Positions 61,927 through 64,000 of a stretch of DNA of 64,000 bases are shown here, piece after piece. Location of the stretch: positions 44,457 to 108,456 of the forward strand of contig CAISLN010000050.1 in NCBI GenBank assembly GCA_903886275.1, written 5' to 3'. The translations under genes and the position numbers were made by a program. Under the pieces are notes generated by a model, which was given only the letters and a program-made list of their open reading frames with translations, had not been told where the DNA came from and made no database searches. The stretch comes from an uncultured beta proteobacterium (GTDB lineage: Bacteria; Pseudomonadota; Gammaproteobacteria; Burkholderiales; Burkholderiaceae_C). Positions within the stretch are counted from its first letter, which is position 1; every line of letters begins with the position of its first letter.

Positions 61927-62555
61927 TGTGCTGCCCCGGATGCTGCAGCCTTGGGCTGTGCTGGAGCAGCCTCAAAACTCACACTGGGCGGGCGGGAAAT
62001 TTCCTTCTCATTTTCCACCGTGAAGTTGGGCTTTTCCTTGTAGCCAAACACCATAGCGGTGAGGTTATTGGGGAAGGAGCGCACCGACACGTTGTAGACC
62101 TGCACCGCCTGGATGTAGCGATTGCGCGCCACCGTGATGCGGTTTTCGGTTCCCTCCAATTGGGCCTGCAGGTCACGAAAGGCCTGATTGGCCTTCAGGT
62201 TGGGGTAGTTCTCGCTCACCACCAGCAGGCGTGACAAAGCGCCGCTGAGCTGGCCCTGGGCCTGCTGAAATTTCTGAAAGGCCGCCGGATCGTTGATCAA
62301 TTCGGGCGTGGCCTGAATGGCGGTGGCGCGAGAGCGGGCCTCGATCACCTGGGTCAGGGTGCCCTGCTCAAAGTTGGCCTCCCCCTTGACGGTGCTGACC
62401 AAATTGGGAATCAGATCGGCGCGGCGCTGGTACTGGTTGACCACCTCGGACCAGCTGGCCTTGACCTGCTCGTCGCCACTTTGAAAGGTGTTGTAGCCGC
62501 AGCCCGTCAAAGCCAATGTGACGAGAGTTAGAAAAAATACAAATAATTTACGCAT
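61923..62555 (-). CDS. lemA: LemA family lipoprotein
   Basis: A 210-residue LemA-family protein with a lipoprotein signal (LALTGCGY, Cys19) and long helices (SWSEVVNQYQRRADLIPNLVSTVKG, then ENYPNLKANQAFRDLQAQLEGTENRITVARNRYIQAVQVYNVSVRSFPN). These are the family's conserved sections. Unlike classic LemA, whose N-terminus is a membrane helix, this one looks lipid-anchored. The C-terminal tail is Ala/Pro-rich. First gene of lemA-TPM-TPM. Confidence 0.92.
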   Translation of the reverse strand: MRKLFVFFLTLVTLALTGCGYNTFQSGDEQVKASWSEVVNQYQRRADLIPNLVSTVKGEANFEQGTLTQVIEARSRATAIQATPELINDPAAFQKFQQAQGQLSGALSRLLVVSENYPNLKANQAFRDLQAQLEGTENRITVARNRYIQAVQVYNVSVRSFPNNLTAMVFGYKEKPNFTVENEKEISRPPSVSFEAAPAQPKAAASGAAQ

Positions 62556-62948
62556 GGTAGGTGCTCGGTTGGTGGCGACAGCATTTTGGGGTACATCGTC
62601 AAGACCCCTCTCTTTTTCCGGTCTGTTCCCCGGTTTTTACCCCGGTCGTGGCCTAGTAGTCAATAGCGGCCCTTAGTGCTTCCTGCTATCTAAGTCCTTG
62701 ATTCACAAAGAAAAAGGCCGCTAAGTGTTGATCCTTAGCGGCCCTTATTTGTGGTACTGGTGGTGGGGTGGCACCCCCTCTCAAACCCAGCGAACTGGGC
62801 TCGTTTTAGCTGCCAATGGCTGCTGCGAAAAAATGCGGAATCCCCAAGCCTGGATGCCAGTTTATCAGAGGGCGATCATCCGATTCACCGCAAGCACCAG
62901 GGTCCATTTCAAATCCGCATTTCACACTTGAACCGCCGTCCGCAAATC
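62556..62948. other. Gap between lemA and the accessory genes
   Basis: About 390 bp without a supported gene. It holds a strong minus-strand terminator (62707-62743), a 12-bp direct repeat TAGCGGCCCTTA (62664-62675 and 62736-62747), a tract with repeated CCGGT/CCCCGGT units (about 62618-62646) and presumably the lemA promoter. It may mark the edge between core and acquired DNA. Confidence 0.5.
62707..62743 (-). terminator. Strong terminator of the accessory operon
   Basis: Read on the minus strand, GGCCGCTAAG and CTTAGCGGCC form a perfect 10-bp stem with an 8-base loop, followed by TTTTTCTTT. It would stop transcripts coming from 62949-63697 before lemA. Confidence 0.88.
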
Positions 62949-63422
62949 TCAAACGGTAGCCCCATTGATCGGCTTTTTTACACGCAAGTGGCGACATGAA
63001 TAGCGTTGAACACCCCAGGACACCGCAAAGGTTTCGGAAACCTCATACCAACTTCCGCCGGGATGACCGCCCCCGTGGTTTTCACCCATGCAAGAACACT
63101 CGCAATGAAACCCTTCCGCATTCCAGCACGCTGGAGCACATTTTTGCTGCTCCCGATACAGCTGAATCACGTATGCCTCGGCGTAGCGACGCAGGGTCAA
63201 CCGGATCACACTGTCGAACCATGCCGATGGGATCTCCCAAGCCTTGTATTGATTGTTCCACTTGGGCTTGGATCTCCGGTCATCCCGAAGCCAATCATGG
63301 TTTCCCTCTGCGTATGGAATTTTCACCAGAACCGGCAGAGGCTTGCTAGGCTTAAAGATCGTAGGCACCTCCCTCTGACGCCAGAGGGCTTTCAGGTCCA
63401 GGTCGCTCAATTCTTCAGGCAT
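62949..63422 (-). CDS. Unrecognised Cys/His-rich protein
   Basis: A 157-residue protein I do not recognise. The N-terminal half is charged and hydrophilic, with a repeated aromatic pattern (WRQREVPTIFKPSKPLPVLVKIPY, KWNNQYKAWEIPSAWFDSVIRLTLRRYAEAYVIQLY). The second half carries a cysteine/histidine cluster: CAPAC, then FHCECSCMGENHGGGHPGG, then YSCRH. Six or seven Cys with three His in that spacing suggest a zinc site. AAGG precedes the ATG. It follows the next gene by 26 bp, so the two form an operon; a terminator lies downstream. Composition is protein-like throughout. Confidence 0.75.
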   Translation of the reverse strand: MPEELSDLDLKALWRQREVPTIFKPSKPLPVLVKIPYAEGNHDWLRDDRRSKPKWNNQYKAWEIPSAWFDSVIRLTLRRYAEAYVIQLYREQQKCAPACWNAEGFHCECSCMGENHGGGHPGGSWYEVSETFAVSWGVQRYSCRHLRVKKPINGATV

Positions 63423-63448
63423 GGTGACGCGACCTTATTACCCGTGAA

Positions 63449-63697
63449 TCAGCGCTCTTTGTTTGCCTGGGCTAAGACTGAAGCCGCCAGTTGTCTTGTG
63501 TCATCAGAGTACCGATCACTGGCCAGGACACGCGCCGCCTTGTCTTCCATCGCCGCTCCCGTCTGCTTGCCACCTCCCCGCTGCGCCAAAGCGGACGCTG
63601 CTAGGCTCTTGGCAATCTGGGACGCCCGGTTATCTTGTAACGTTTCGGCAGCCAGCTTGGCGATATGAGCAGACGTCTGTTTCGTGTTTTTTGACAT
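63449..63697 (-). CDS. Small Ala/Lys/Gln-rich protein of unknown function
   Basis: An 82-residue hydrophilic, helix-prone protein. It appears built of two related ~35-residue units: KLAAETLQDNRASQIAKSLAASALAQ and KAARVLASDRYSDDTRQLAASVLAQ share A-x-VL/TL...LAAS-LAQ. I have a memory of similar small proteins on mobile elements, with no assigned role. AGGGAG lies at good distance before the ATG. It is the first gene of the two-gene unit; the IS66 left end begins only 40 bp upstream. Confidence 0.8.
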   Translation of the reverse strand: MSKNTKQTSAHIAKLAAETLQDNRASQIAKSLAASALAQRGGGKQTGAAMEDKAARVLASDRYSDDTRQLAASVLAQANKER

Positions 63698-63737
63698 GTT
63701 GCACTCCCTGATATGACAAACTTTTCAGCGAACTTCT

Positions 63738-64000
63738 GTAAGCGCTCCATGAACCCCAGACTTGTCGCTGTAAGCGGAAGCCGACAAGCTCAATCCATCG
63801 AAACCAGATGGAGAGATGAGTATGAAAAGTTCCCGCGAATAGGGGTTAAGCCACGTAGCGGCAATCATGGCCCAGGTGGGCAGCACCAGCGCCTACGCCA
63901 GGCAGCACGGCATTTCACCGACCGCACTTTATTACTGGCAGCGCAAACTGCGACTGGAGGCTGCCCCTCTTGCTGTGGTGGTGGCCGCACCCAAGCCCCA
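63738..64000 (+). mobile_element. IS66-family element, left end (partial)
   Basis: The end starts GTAAGCGCTCC at 63738, matching the GTAA-type tips of IS66 elements, and a second GTAAGCGG lies 32 bp inside (63770). The first reading frame encodes a TnpA-like helix-turn-helix (see next entry). The element continues past the window, so the right end and target duplication cannot be seen; the eight flanking bases on this side are GAACTTCT. Confidence 0.75.
63816..64000 (+). pseudogene. tnpA: IS66 TnpA-like frame with early amber codon (partial)
   Basis: From ATG 63816 the frame reads eight codons, then TAG at 63840-63842, and stays open to the window end. It encodes VAAIMAQVGSTSAYARQHGISPTALYYWQRKLRLE, a typical IS66 OrfA helix-turn-helix (x-YARQHGIS-x-x-x-LYYWQRKL). 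A restart at ATG 63867 would keep the helix-turn-helix but lose the N-terminus. Either the amber has inactivated the gene or 63867 is the working start. Confidence 0.6.

Overview
The window is a dense stretch of a betaproteobacterial chromosome, most likely Comamonadaceae (Rhodoferax/Polaromonas/Curvibacter-like). Protein content and gene order support this: a rho/type-B L31 pair, a PhaR regulator of polyhydroxyalkanoate storage, a monomeric NADP isocitrate dehydrogenase, a LysE-type exporter inside the car operon, and a GC-rich intergenic repeat of a kind I associate with that family. The genus is inferred, not shown. The first ~62.5 kb is core genome; only the last ~1.4 kb looks accessory.

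Layout. 1-3.3 kb: 3' part of rho, rpmE2 and an ArnT-like membrane protein. 3.2-17.4 kb is a phosphate and polyphosphate block: pstS-pstC-pstA-pstB-phoU-phoB-phoR on the minus strand, a divergent fasciclin lipoprotein and exopolyphosphatase on the plus strand, a NarL-type two-component pair, then ppk-sixA. Sites resembling PhoB boxes (half-sites 11 bp apart, then 10 bp to a -10-like hexamer) lie before pstS, before the fasciclin gene and before ppk, so uptake, signalling and polyphosphate metabolism may form one regulon. 17.7-23.3 kb: rlmE-ftsH-folP-glmM-GNAT. 23.4-30.0 kb: yhbY facing carA-lysE-carB-greA-DUF4149.

30.5-45.5 kb is the conserved minus-strand run rpsB-tsf-pyrH-frr-uppS-cdsA-dxr-rseP-bamA-ompH-lpxD-fabZ-lpxA-lpxB-rnhB-trmH, joining translation, isoprenoid and phospholipid precursors, outer-membrane assembly and lipid A synthesis. 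45.7-50.2 kb (plus strand): a DadA-like oxidoreductase, an HDOD protein, a metallo-beta-lactamase-fold protein and NAD(P)HX repair. 50.2-55.3 kb: rnr (possibly with an AUU start), tRNA-Leu(CAG), a DUF3820 protein, rimO and phaR. 55.4-62.6 kb: a GFA-family protein, chrA, aroE, icd and a lemA-TPM-TPM operon.

62.6-64.0 kb is different: a strong minus-strand terminator, two unrecognised co-directional small genes (one Cys/His-rich, one Ala/Lys/Gln-rich), and the left end of an IS66-family element whose first reading frame has an early amber codon. If the window holds an undescribed system, this small module is the best candidate. The rest is mainly conserved housekeeping with some notable regulatory detail.
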